A stretch of 20,074 nucleotides of DNA from a virus. Position numbers and translations under genes: made by a program. The stretch lies in IMG/VR virus record IMGVR_UViG_3300020578_000536, positions 1 through 20,074 of that record. The stretch is one strand, 5' to 3'. Below, piece after piece: positions 1-12,100 of the stretch. Position 1 is the stretch's first letter, and every line of letters begins with the position of its first letter. Below the pieces are notes generated by a model. That model worked only from the letters and a program-made list of their open reading frames with translations, was not told the origin of the DNA and did not search any database.

Positions 1-3000
1 TAATACTCCAGGACCAGCAAATCTATATGCAGAGGAATTATTATTTGCAGTTATGTAATACTTAATAGCAAATCCAACATCTGTTCCATCACCAACAGTT
101 GTATTGGTTCTGAAAGAGGTTGCTGTTGTAATACCAGAAACATTCAGTTGTTTAGCAAATAGTGTCGGCCCAGTAACTGTGGTAATCCCAGCAAAAGTAG
201 AAACACCAGTAACAAAAAGTTGAGATGTTGATGTTCCACTACCGACCACAGTAAGAGCACTTGTTGGATTTGTGGTTCCTATGCCGACAGATCCAGTAGA
301 AGTAACTATAACTGCAGAAGATCCAACACCAACTTGTAGAGGCCCTAATGGATTTGCGGTTCCAAGTCCAACATTACCAGAAACATAAGCACCACCAGTA
401 ACTTGAAGTTGTTGTAATGCAGTTCCAGTAGAAGTTCCAGTGCCAATAATAACTGGTTTTCCAGTGCCTGGCCCTGCAAATGCAGGACCCATCAAAATTC
501 CAGTATCATTGACTGCTATTCCCTCAGTGCCATCCCAATTATTTAAGGATACAGAACCACCATTTGGGTAAACATAAGTTCCTTGAAGAACAGGGTAATT
601 CAGGAGTCTAATTGCAAATGATTGAGCCGTTGCGAGCTGAGCATTAAAATCAATGTAATTGTTTCTACTTCTAAACGATATAGTTGATGCAGAACCAGCA
701 TCATTACCAGTTCCATAAACAATAAGGTCCTTGGTAGATGTTATACCAGTATTTTGGATATAACTGAAGGTAGAAACACCAGTAACAAAAAGTTGAGATG
801 TTGATGTTCCACTACCAACCACTGTAAGAGCACTTGTTGGATTTGTGGTTCCAATTCCAACATTACCGCTGGAGTTTGCATAGAATCTTATATTTCCATC
901 ACCATCAGAAAGAACTATATTATTGGATGAAGTTCTGATGTCAAGTCCCTTTTCATTTCCTTGATATCCACCAATAATGACGTTATCGCTACCAGTTGTC
1001 ATATCATTTCCTGCAGCCTCACCAATAAAGGTATTATAATCTCCAGATGTAACACCGTCACCTGCGTTGTGTCCTACAAAGACGTTTCCAATGCCATCAG
1101 CGTTCTTTCCAGCATCATACCCAATATAAACACCAAAGGAGGGAGAACTGGAGCGTGCTGCATGATATCCAATAGCAACGTTAGAATGTCCAGTAGTAGC
1201 ATTTTGTCCTGCTTCATATCCAATAAACACATTTGATCCACCGCCACCATTATAACCTGCCTGATGTCCTATTGCGATAGTATTATCAGTGTTGCTGGTT
1301 GGATTTCTAAGAGCTTCATATCCAATTGCTATACAATAATCTGGGGAAGTTGATCCATATAAAGATCTATAACCAAGAGCGATATTACCATTATCATTTG
1401 CTTGAGTAAGTAAACTTTGTCCTGCTTCATATCCAATATAAATTGAGTTTGTGTCAGTGTCTTGGACAATATTCATTCCACTAATATTTGCCCAACCATT
1501 TACAACTAAGTTAGTTGTAGCAGCACCAACAGCACCAACTGTAAGTTTACTTGTCGGATTTGTGGTTCCGATGCCAACATTAGAGAGTGTATGAATACCA
1601 GCAGCAGTGGTTACGAACTGGGATGATCCACCACTAGCAGATCCGGTTACAGTCACTACACCAGCAGAAATCGGAGAAACTGTTAAATTATCTCCAAAAT
1701 CAATCGTTCCTGCTGTTCCTACGGTGGTTCCAGAGTCTTTTATGATAAGACCCGAACCAGAACCAACAACACCAGTCAAACCAGAACCATCACCAACGAA
1801 TGATGTTGCGGTAACTACACCAGAAACGTTTAATGTGGTAACTGATGTGATTCCAATATTATATCTTTCAGTGCCTGTGCCTACAGTTCCATCAGCTTCC
1901 GTATTAACTAACTCTACCCAACGTGTATGAGCATAATATAACTTACCAGTGTCATGTGCATGAGCAACCGCACCGTGATAAGTAGAATATGATGGAAGAC
2001 TTGCGTATGTATCGTAATAGAAAGGTATGATACTACTAGTCAGTCCTGCAGTGATTCTACCAGCTGTAATCAAACCAACAAAGGTTGACACACCAGTAAC
2101 AAAAAGTTGAGATGTTGATGTTCCACTACCAATTACAGTAAGAGCACTTGTTGGATTTGTGGTTCCAATCCCAACCAATCCAGCACTAGTTGTGGTAATT
2201 ACAGTTCCACCAGTACCAACATTAAGTGTGCCTGAAGTTGAAATACCAGAAACATTTACATTACCACCAACATTTAAATTACCAGGATCAACATTTAAAT
2301 TTCCACCACCCAAGATATCCAAATTATATCCACCAATGATTAAATCCGCAAAAAGTTCAACAGGATACGTGCTTCCACCAGTAAGAATTAAACCATCTCT
2401 AATTCTTGCATATCCAGCAACATCTAAAGTGTATGCTGGTGGATTTGTTGTCGCTCCAACTCCAAGATTATCTTGGAATGTAGAAACACCGGTAACAAAA
2501 AGTTGAGATGTTGATGTTCCACTACCAACCACTGTAAGAGCACTTGTTGGGTTTGTGGTTCCGATACCAACATTAGAGAGTGTATGAATACCAGCAGCAG
2601 TAGTTACGAACTGGGATGATTCACCACTACCAGTTGCAGTAATCGTTACTTGCCCCGTAGATCCAGAGACATTTATACCAGTGCCTGCAACAATGGAAGT
2701 TACCGCAGCGCCAGTTAAAGTTGTGCCACTCAAGACAATGGATGTTGCACTAATAATACCGGTAGATCCATTAATAGTAACACCGGTGCCTACATTAATA
2801 ATATTCGTGGACCCATTAAGAGTGATAGACGAAGTTCCAATACTTAAGATTCCAGTGATTCGTGCATCACCATTTACGAATAATGTGGTTCCTGATGTCC
2901 CAACAGCACCAACTTCCAGAGCAAATCTTGGATTTGTTGTTCCCATTCCAACATTTCTCAATGTGTTAATACCTACAGATGTGGTATTCCAAACAGGTGC

Positions 3001-3141
3001 AGATAGGGTTGTAGTGCTCCCCGCCCCTAGATAGGTGTAAACCTCAAGAAAGTTATCATTAATAACACCACCAGCTGCTCGCAGAGTATCACCTGTGCCA
3101 TCGTTAGCTGCTGCTCCAGTGTTTATTGCTACTCTTGCCAT
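1..3141 (-). CDS. Tail-fibre-like virion protein, 3' end outside window
   Basis: The frame is open for 1047 codons from the ATG at 3141-3139 to base 1, with no stop, so the C-terminus lies outside the window. The N-terminus (MARVAINTG, then NDGTGDTLR and NDNF by residue 32) is a type I recognise from phage fibre and adsorption proteins. The body is Gly/Thr/Ser/Val-rich with repeated VGIGTTNP-type units. A compact segment near residues 374-413 (YASLPSYSTYHGAVAHAH, then LYYAHTRWVEL) resembles a small domain common in marine phage fibres. Residues about 566-729 form a ladder of IGYEAG-type repeats like those of trimeric adhesins and fibres. I infer a trimeric beta-rich fibre on the baseplate, possibly host-recognising. 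It follows the giant gene by 25 bases, and no good Shine-Dalgarno sequence precedes the ATG. Which T4 gene, if any, it corresponds to cannot be told. Confidence 0.88.
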   Translation of the reverse strand, partial: MARVAINTGAAANDGTGDTLRAAGGVINDNFLEVYTYLGAGSTTTLSAPVWNTTSVGINTLRNVGMGTTNPRFALEVGAVGTSGTTLFVNGDARITGILSIGTSSITLNGSTNIINVGTGVTINGSTGIISATSIVLSGTTLTGAAVTSIVAGTGINVSGSTGQVTITATGSGESSQFVTTAAGIHTLSNVGIGTTNPTSALTVVGSGTSTSQLFVTGVSTFQDNLGVGATTNPPAYTLDVAGYARIRDGLILTGGSTYPVELFADLIIGGYNLDILGGGNLNVDPGNLNVGGNVNVSGISTSGTLNVGTGGTVITTTSAGLVGIGTTNPTSALTVIGSGTSTSQLFVTGVSTFVGLITAGRITAGLTSSIIPFYYDTYASLPSYSTYHGAVAHAHDTGKLYYAHTRWVELVNTEADGTVGTGTERYNIGITSVTTLNVSGVVTATSFVGDGSGLTGVVGSGSGLIIKDSGTTVGTAGTIDFGDNLTVSPISAGVVTVTGSASGGSSQFVTTAAGIHTLSNVGIGTTNPTSKLTVGAVGAATTNLVVNGWANISGMNIVQDTDTNSIYIGYEAGQSLLTQANDNGNIALGYRSLYGSTSPDYCIAIGYEALRNPTSNTDNTIAIGHQAGYNGGGGSNVFIGYEAGQNATTGHSNVAIGYHAARSSSPSFGVYIGYDAGKNADGIGNVFVGHNAGDGVTSGDYNTFIGEAAGNDMTTGSDNVIIGGYQGNEKGLDIRTSSNNIVLSDGDGNIRFYANSSGNVGIGTTNPTSALTVVGSGTSTSQLFVTGVSTFSYIQNTGITSTKDLIVYGTGNDAGSASTISFRSRNNYIDFNAQLATAQSFAIRLLNYPVLQGTYVYPNGGSVSLNNWDGTEGIAVNDTGILMGPAFAGPGTGKPVIIGTGTSTGTALQQLQVTGGAYVSGNVGLGTANPLGPLQVGVGSSAVIVTSTGSVGIGTTNPTSALTVVGSGTSTSQLFVTGVSTFAGITTVTGPTLFAKQLNVSGITTATSFRTNTTVGDGTDVGFAIKYYITANNNSSAYRFAGPGVL
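197..288 (-). repeat. 92-bp dispersed repeat, copy 1 of 4
   Basis: This is one of four near-identical 92-bp segments inside the fibre gene, the others being at 770-861, 2084-2175 and 2480-2571. On the minus strand it encodes a 30-residue unit starting GIGTTNPTSALTV and ending QLFVTGVSTF. Differences between copies are a handful of mostly third-position substitutions, so duplication or gene conversion looks recent relative to the rest of the gene. Confidence 0.9.
770..861 (-). repeat. 92-bp dispersed repeat, copy 2 of 4
   Basis: This copy has the same 30-residue coding unit as copy 1 and stays in frame. It lies just downstream, in translation order, of the IGYEAG repeat ladder. Confidence 0.9.
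957..1446 (-). other. IGYEAG-type repeat ladder in the fibre protein
   Basis: Residues about 566-729 of the fibre-like protein hold about nine units of the form N-x-[FAIY]-[ILV]-G-[YHE]-x-A-[GLA], spaced about 16-22 residues apart. Examples are YIGYEAGQS, IALGYRSL, IAIGYEAL, IAIGHQAG, VFIGYEAG, VAIGYHAA, VYIGYDAG, VFVGHNAG and TFIGEAAG. The pattern resembles the left-handed trimeric beta-roll heads of YadA-like adhesins and similar ladders in other phage fibres. The periodicity is seen directly; the fold is an inference. Confidence 0.7.
1549..1635 (-). repeat. 87-bp repeat, second family, copy A
   Basis: This segment is nearly identical to 2542-2628. It encodes a unit reading SSQFVTTAAGIHTL followed by SNVGIGTTNPTS. 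The two copies are 993 bp apart, a multiple of three, so recombination between them would keep the frame. Confidence 0.88.
2084..2175 (-). repeat. 92-bp dispersed repeat, copy 3 of 4
   Basis: This copy encodes the same unit with small changes (TVIGSG in place of TVVGSG). It lies just before the segment carrying the TYHGAVAHAH motif. Confidence 0.9.
2480..2571 (-). repeat. 92-bp dispersed repeat, copy 4 of 4
   Basis: This copy is very close to copy 2. Its low-number coding neighbour reads TFQDNLGVGATTNPP. It also overlaps the second repeat family at 2542-2628, making a composite repeat block. Confidence 0.9.
2542..2628 (-). repeat. 87-bp repeat, second family, copy B
   Basis: This is the partner of 1549-1635, with the same SSQFVTTAAGIHTL unit. 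Its plus-strand left part (2542-2571) is shared with copy 4 of the 92-bp repeat. Confidence 0.88.
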
Positions 3142-3166
3142 TATAGATGTTTTAGTTTAGAAGTAT

Positions 3167-6100
3167 TTAGATTAGGTACTTTTTAAATTTAAGAGGTTTG
3201 GTTCTCTGAACAATCGCTGAAGTCGTGATGCCACCAACTCTCCTATCACCATAGAAATTAAATTCGTTAGATTCTGCCCTTGCAGTAAGATCTATTCTAC
3301 CCCAACTAAAATTACCAAAGTAATTTGATGTTGTCACAATTCCAGTGTATGCGCTTCCAACACTACCTATAGAATCAAAAGTAAACACTGTAGAATCAAA
3401 TGTTATTAATGTGGAACTGAAGTTAATTGTTCCAATACCTGTTATTCGAGCAAAAACTCTTCTTACATGAGTCAGTCCAATTCCAGCCACAGTTGATTGT
3501 GTTGTAAAAGCAGTATCAACCTGATAAACGTTGTCAACAAAATTTGTCCCTATGCCGACTATGTTGTTTAAAACATCTTTTGATATTAACACTGTGCTTC
3601 CAATACCAACATTAGAATTATAAACAATGAAATAATCATTAACGTTTATTGAACTTAATGTAATTGCAGTTCCAACGTAGGTGGTGTTTCTTAAGAAAGA
3701 ATCTTGTGGGATATAAAAATCAAATATAAATTTATCAATAAAGGATTGTGTTGTTGTACCAAATCCAACAATCACACCAGAATCACCAGAGAATGAAGAC
3801 ACGTTATTTGTTTCAACCACAGGGTTGGGTGATGAAATAAGGACTTGAGGTGGATTGGATGAAGTATACCCAACTCCTGGACTTGTGATTGCTACGCCAG
3901 TGATAGTTCCGCCAGCTCCGATTGTTACAGATCCAAATGCTCTTGTAGAGGTATCAACTCCAACAGTTGATCCAAAACTTACAATTGCTGTTGTATAACC
4001 AGCACCACCATCAGAGATAACAACAGAGGAAATTGTCCCTAAACCAGAAACAACTGCTGTAGCTATAGCGCCAGATCTATTTTCCTGTGATATAATTGTA
4101 ATACTATTTTGGAAAGTTAAAGACGTATCATTTTCATTTCGGGCATTAAAGAATGGTCTAATATTATCAACATAGATTGCAGTGGACCCAACACCAACTG
4201 TTTTTATAACATAACCAAAGTGATTGATATTTGGTTCGTAAAGTTCTCTATCCTTTCCAACATCTTTTTCATTAATTATTTTATCTTCAGTTTGTCTGCA
4301 CCAAACAACTGGTCTTAACAAAGTTTCATCCTCAGTATTTCCTGGTCCAAAATACGAAACAGTGGATACTTCATCAGTAGAATTAATAGAGGTTACTATT
4401 CTTTCTTCCTCTTGTTGATATGGTTGTTGACCAACGGATGCATCATATCCAATCGTTAAATCATCACCAACCTTGACAGTTTCAATAATTTCTCTACCTA
4501 CAACATCAACACTTCCACTTCCCTTATAGAAAATAATTTTTGAGGTATCTCCAACTTTTGGAGCCTCTGTAAATGTTATGATACTTCCACCTGAGAAAAC
4601 ATAACCCTCTCCAGGAACTTGAAGAATATCGTTAATAAAGATGAGTAAAGTATCCTGAACAATAATATTTGATCCTCTTGCAGCGACGATTGATTTAATG
4701 AGTCCACCTTTTGTTAATTGGAAAGTTTGAGTGTTACCATCGAATAATTCATCAAAATTATCAAAAACATCAAGTTCACCAATAGACCATCCACTGAATT
4801 CATCAGTGAAAATATTTTGAACTGTAAGTTGAAATTCTCTAAAATTAGCAGAAGTTGGAATGCCAGTTAATCCGCCAACAGGAACAGTTAGTATGTCACC
4901 ATTTCTATAACCATAACCAGTATTAGTAACTTCAAAATCTATTACACTTGAACCTTGTCCAACAACAATATCGACTTTTGCTTCTGTTCCAACTCCAGAC
5001 GAAGATGAACTATAACGAAGAGGAATATTAGAATATGAGTCTGGACTATCAATTACAACATATGGTGGATTATTTTTTTTAAATGTTATAACCGTTCCAA
5101 TTCCAATTGAAGAGGGTGAGGTGCTGCCAGAACCAATCGTAAATGATGTGGATGCAATTCCAACGATGGATGCATTTGTAATTGCAGTGCCAACAGAAAC
5201 AACATTTCCAACATTTACATTAGTTAAGTTAGATGTAAATATTATTGTGCTTCCAGAAGAAACTGGATGTGAAATCAATTCGGTCTTAATTAATGAAAGT
5301 GCTGTATAACCAGATCCGGCGTTAGTAATCGTTACTGTTGTTGATATGCCCCCAGAAATAATTGTAGCATAACCAACATGCTCAATTGTATTAATTCCAA
5401 CGGAACCAGTGCTTACACCAATATTAACAACTCCAGTCTGTGGATTTGATATCTTAATTACTGCTTGTGTTCCAGATGGGATGGCATATTGACTTGTTGC
5501 AGCAGTTCCTACCTGAACAAAGGTAGATCCAACTGAGGTGATAACATTGCTAATTTCAATAAATGTTCCAACCCCAATACTACAATTCGACCCAGTATTA
5601 AGTAGACTTAATAGACTGAAGACACTATTGTTATTTTCTAAGAAAATGATGGTTGAACCAATTCCAACAGAATTAGAAACATCAGTGAGAATTTTGTATG
5701 TTGCTGCAGATCTGTAACCAGAACCAGTATTTCCAATTGTAATTGATTGAACTGTTCCAGCGGAGGAGACAGTAACTGTCCCGCCCGCAGAGACTAATGG
5801 TTGATATCCGGATCCTTCAGTTGAACCAACAGAAACAATAATTCCACCTTTAGGGAATGAAGATATTCCAACATCAGATGTTATAACTTGTGCGGTTCCA
5901 TTAAAACTAATTGTGATTATTCCAGAACTTTCATTTAAAACATAGGTGGATGAGTTTCCTCGACCTTGGAAGACATCATTAATCAAGATTACAGCATCGC
6001 TGGTTATCCCTGAGACATTAACTCCATTAGATTTTAAAGTAAAATTTTGATTTGTTCCATTAAATTCAGATGAAATATCATCAAAGACATAATTTTTGTG

Positions 6101-9100
6101 ATACGTGTCGTTAGAGGAATTTTTTATTCCAGATCGAATAAATGATCTTCCGTGGAAAGATGATGATGTGGTTATTCCAGTCCAATCTCTCTCATCTGGT
6201 GGATTTGTACTTGTACCAAGAGGAGTATTACCATATGGAGCTTCTGAAAATGTAATAGTATTATCAATAATATTATAGTTACCATTAACCTTTGTAACTA
6301 GTTGACCTGTAGAATAACCAGCAAGTGATGTGCCCATCCACTCTCTACGAACTTTAACTGTATTAGTGCTCCCTATACCAACACCCTCAATTTTCATAAT
6401 TTCATTACTAATCTTAATTAAGTCTCCACCGAAGAATGAGGTTATTCCGCTAAATTTGATAAGATCATCAGTTGTAAAAACTTGATCCGCAAGAGTAGTG
6501 GTTACTGCAGTTGATACAACGGGCGATTGAATAATATTGTCTAGGGAGATAACAACCTTTGCGTTTTGATTTGTGGAAACAAAACGGTGTAAGGTTCCAA
6601 TACCAACACTCGTTAAATCTAAAACATCTGGAACAAATTTTAGTGCATTTTGTGCGCTGGACGCAAGTTTAATTTTATTTGAGTCTACTTTTACAATAAA
6701 AAGACTATTTGTTGTTGTTATTCCTGGAGTTAATTTATCTGTAGATCCAACACCAGCGATTGTTGTTGTTGCAATTCCAATTGCCTGGGTTGTTCCCGCT
6801 CCAGATTGATAGTAAACAACACTCTCTCCAGTCACAAAGAAGTGATTTGGAATGGAAATTGTATCATTTGTTAGATCTACGATTGAACTACTACTTCCAT
6901 TAAAATATCTCTCAAAAATTGGATCTGATTTATGTTTTAAATCAAAGGATCTCTTAATATCTCTCTCAGTTCCTGTATAATTTGAAAGGAAAGTTTCAAT
7001 AGTACCATTATTAAAACTTATGATATCTCTACTATCATCTTGATGACGTAGAGCATTCATATAAACTTTTACTTGAGTGGCAATACTTGGGATGGGAGTA
7101 AAAAGCAACTCAACAGTGCCTGCTGCAGACACTCTTGAACCAATTGTTCCGAGACCAGAATGTGTCTGAACAATACCAAACTCAGTATCATAAGTATCAT
7201 ATGAAGTTGTTGTGTCAACATAATCATCAACGACAATAACCTCTGACATTTGGCATCTATTATTTGTAGTATCTACAATTTGAACTACAAAATAAGCAGC
7301 ATCATATTCATTTGGATATTGTCCAACTGTAGTTAGACCAGGAGATGCTGAGGAAGATATTGAGGTTGTTCTTACTTCAAGTCTAGCATGTTTTAAATCA
7401 AGTGTTCCAATTCCACTAAATGACGAATTTGCCAATCCTACCTGTATGGTATTGACTGCACCAGTTGTCCCAATGCCAACTCCGGAATTAGGTATGAAAT
7501 CAATTTTTAAGTTTGATCCACTAAAATACGGATGATATGTTCCTAAACCAGAACCACCAAAAGCAGTTGGAATTGTTGTTAATTGTCCGTATTCTAATAA
7601 TTCAATATTTGTTCCGTCATGAACAATATTTAATTCTTCAAACTCAAACTTATTAGAATTAATATCAGGAGTTATTTGAACGAGAACTTTGACAGAGCTA
7701 TAAGTGCTAGCAATTCCAACTATGCTAGTCGTGACTCCGGAGGATAAAGAAACACTATCAGTATCGATTAATAGAACTCCTCCAATGCTTGTAGATCCTG
7801 TGCTTAAAAGATTATCATCTAGATTATAAGATAAACAAGTTACATTATAATCATTAATACTTGATTGAGTTGGGTAAAATAAAAGCTGACCATCTGATCC
7901 AGAAACTGAAAAATCAAATGATCCCTGATCATAGGTAGTTTCAACTCTCCCGTATTGATTCATGTAAGCAAAAAATCCATCATGAATTAAATCAACAATT
8001 AATAGTTGTCGTTGAGCGGTGTATCTTCTGTCCGTTACAAATGTAATGTATTTCTGTGCTCTAACAGAGGATAACTTAAATGTATTAACAATACTAAATG
8101 CCGTCGCTCTTGGATTACTATTAAATAATCCACTAATATCATCGATTAATAAAACTCTATTTCCAATTGATTCTTCATAATCAGTTAAAATTCTATTTGA
8201 AAAAATAATTTTATCCGAGATAATTGAAGAGTTAAGATTGATAGAATTTTCTCTAACTAGATCAAAATCAAATACACAGTTTAAATTAACAAACCTGGTC
8301 AAGTCTAAAACAGATTCAACATAACCTAATTCAGTTGATAAACCAATCTTCATATCAGTTTGTTTATCCCTTGGAAGAGTTGACTCTAACTGATAATCAG
8401 CAAATTTTTTAAAACCTAAAGTATGGTTCAAGGCGCCTACTGGATCCTTCCAAGTATCAAATGCTACTTTTGATTTTAAAGAGTATGAGAATTTTTGATA
8501 GTAAAAACTATCTTGTACTCTTTGAAGATTATTATTTAAGAATCCAAATATGTTTTGCCATCCCTGGGTAATAGTTGAAGAGGATCCAACAACAAAAGAC
8601 GTATCAAAAGATGTGACAGATGAAGCAAATCCTTGAGTTTTGGATGATAAACCTTCAATAATTTCACCACTAATAAATTGATCCTTGGAAGAAATTTTTA
8701 AAATTGTATTTCTAGAATCCCAACTCTCAACAGTTCCTGTGATAGATGATGATTTCGATTTTACGATTTCTCCCACATTATAATTATTTGTTTTTAATTT
8801 AGGATTAAATACTGGGAAATGTTTTTCAGGAATAATTCTGCCAGATGAAGTTGCTGTGCTAAATGTTCCTACAAGTTCTCCATCATTTACCAAACCATTT
8901 AGACTATAAGTAACAGATCCAATTCCCCCGAGATTAGTTGTTACACCAGTTAATGTGAACAACTTGTAATTATAATTTTGTGAATTAAATCCTTTTCCTG
9001 TAGATCCAATACCAATACTAACATTTTCAATCAGAACTTTATCACCAATAGCAAACGGCCAAGAATCTGCAGTGCTAAAACCAACTGCAAGTTTGACTGT

Positions 9101-12100
9101 AACATCTTTACTTGTTGTATTATATCCTACGTGCTGAATCAAAACCCCATTTGTATTTTGAGTTGGAAGTATTATCGGTTTTACATTATTAATACCAAAT
9201 GTATTTTTAAATATTTTTACTTGGCTGTCACCTAAAGAGTACCTTAAATCAACATCATTAACCAGAGAATTTGTCCTACCATCAAGAACAAGTAATTTTG
9301 GAGCACGAGAATAACCTCTGCCGGCAGAGGTTATTCCTATAAAATCAAATGATGCTAAAGCCTCTACTTTTATTATTTGAGGAATTGCAGCAGTTGGTCT
9401 GACTGTTTTATCAGATGCAAAATCAAACCCAATATCTTTTATTTTTACTTTTTTGATTTTTCCTATCGAAGTACTAGAGATTTTTAAAATAGCTCCAGAA
9501 CCAATACCAGATCTTATCGAAGTAATTTCAGGCAAAGCATAATAGTTTTTTCCTTTATTTTTAATTTCAATTTGCGAAATCGGACCAAAGGCATGTACAC
9601 AATCTGTTTCATATCTCAGAGATGATGTTGAGGAAACATAAGATGATCTCTCTGGTTTCATACTTAAGGGGTAAGTGAACGCCGTTGAAGAGATGGAGGT
9701 TATTACATGTTTACCATTATACAAACTAAATTTAGAAATCACTCTATTATTCAGTTGAACTTCAGAGTCAACATTAACTTCAGATTTTACTGCCGGTAAA
9801 TCATTATCATAGACAGAATCTAACTTATAGAATAGTGTTTGTGGTGTTTTTTCGTTTATAGTTAACGTAACCTTTGCATTAGTTGATACACCAACGACTC
9901 CAACTCTTTGAATTTCAAAAGTTGCACTTTCTAAATTTTTATCATAAAGTTTAGTGAAATTTTCATCGGTATAAAAGTTTAATTCAAACGCGGGATATAA
10001 AGTTGATTGATTAATGTACGATAATGTAGAACTCGATAGATCAAAAGTCAATGTAGAGTTTCTATAAACCTCTAATGGTGGATTAATAAGCGAAAAAGTC
10101 CCACTAGAGGCACTAGAAATACCTATAGTAGATGGTTTTAATTGAATTGAATCAAAATATGTGTTTGATAATTTAAAACTATTATCGTTTATTCTAACTA
10201 TAAAATAACTTTTATTATTAGAAAGTCCTTGAGATGGAGAAGTGGAAGTATGTAAAACTTTTTGACCTGTTTTATATCCATGGTTAATAACAGTAAAAAT
10301 ACTTGATAATGTGTTAATACCGGATGAGTTAAAAGTTTGTGGATTAATTAATAATTTTCTAGAGTAATCGCTATAAGTAAGGGTAAATGTAGTAGATATT
10401 GATGGATTTATATCAACATTTACAGTATGACCTGTTTCTAATCCATGAGTTTGAGCTGTGGATACAGTGACGAGGTTTCTATTAATTTCTCCAGTGATTA
10501 CTTCATAATTTGTTTTAAGACTATGAGTATTTCCAACACCAATGCTTTTAAAGAAAAGTGTTGTTGAAGAACTTACTGTACTTGCAATTCCGACAAAGGT
10601 TCCGGTCGTTCCAAGTCCGACTCTAACGGTTGATAATCCAATCAAATTATTATCAATTTTTGCAACAAACAGAGTTTGACCATTAGATAATGTTGTTCCA
10701 ACTCCAACATTATGTTGATCCTCAACAACGATGCCACTCCCACCATTCGAAGAATATGTTACAATATCTCCAGTTTCAAGATTATGATTTTTAATAAACA
10801 GAGTTTTAGTTGGAATGAATATTGTCGTCGCGGCGCCAGGATTGGAAATTGTTATTGTTGATCCAATCCCAACCCCTGCTGATGTTCCAAGACCAACAAC
10901 CTCTGCTGGATCAAAATAAATTTGTTTATTTTGTTTATAATTATAAGACGTATTAAATCCTACATTTACTATAAGTCTTCTTGGGTCAGCATAAAGAATA
11001 GTGGTCACTGTATGTGCTGATCCAGCGACAGTTCCATCAACGCCTCTTAATACTCTAATTCTAGAAAATTCAGGTTGTACATTTAAAACTTTTACTCTCT
11101 CCGTTCCAATACTAAGAATATCATTTTCTCGCAAATCAATAAAATTACCCATGACACTGAAATATGTTACTATCCCAGTAATGCCTATCGTTGATATACC
11201 AGAAGAGGTTGTTCCTAATCCAGCGACAGTAAGAAGTGCCGTATTTCCGATTCCAACTGAATAAGAACCTTCTATTTTTGATGAAGTGGTTGATAGACCA
11301 GTTATATTAATGATATCGGTATTTTTAAATTTATGTGGACTATCACATATAATAATATACTCGCCCTTATTTTTTGATGGTGATATTTCTACATTGTTTA
11401 TACTGCTAGTAGCAACGCTTACACTATTAACTGACTTTCCTAATAGTTTTGAAACTTTTGCCATGACACCAAAACCACCTGTGCCAGTTTCATCAAAAAT
11501 AATAGAATCATTTATTTTATAAAAATTTCCCCCAGTAATAATTCCAATATTTTCTATTTGTCCTGGAGTCACTGATGTAATATCTGTTTTTTGATTCAAA
11601 CTATTTGGTAAATTAAGATATTCATAGTTTACTAGTTCATTTATTAAATTATATGGTTCAGTATTTCTCAATAAATTAGTATTATTTAAATCATATTCAT
11701 CTTGATTTGATTTAGGATCAAAATTAAATTTATTAGGAATTCCTTTAAAATTCTCTCCAACCAAATATGGGAATAGTGGTCTTTTATATCCTAAAAATGG
11801 TAGAACAGTATCAATTGAGGAGGTGTTAATTGTAGCAAAATAAGCATAAGTTCCTTTTGGAAATTCAGGAGTCACGCAAAATCTACCATTGTTTTCATCT
11901 AAAACTGTTTCATCGCTCACATTTTTATAAGTATAATCTTCAACAAAAAAACCTAAAGGATAAATTGAAGTTGGTGGTCCAGAACTTCTAGATGAGTTTA
12001 ATTGGTAACCAGATTTCATTAGAGCAACTGTGCCGCCAGATTTTGTGACGTATCCATATGGTCCATAAATTGGATGCCCATCATAAGCCCATCCAATAAT

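Noticed and set aside
961-3034. Plus-strand open frames of 91-117 residues opposite the fibre gene
   Set aside because: They lie opposite a fully open 1047-codon minus-strand frame. Their Pro/Val/Thr-rich translations are the antisense reading of Gly/Thr/Ser-rich repeats.
3142-3166. Terminator between the giant and the fibre gene
   Set aside because: The 25-base gap has no hairpin or T-tract of note, so readthrough is more likely.
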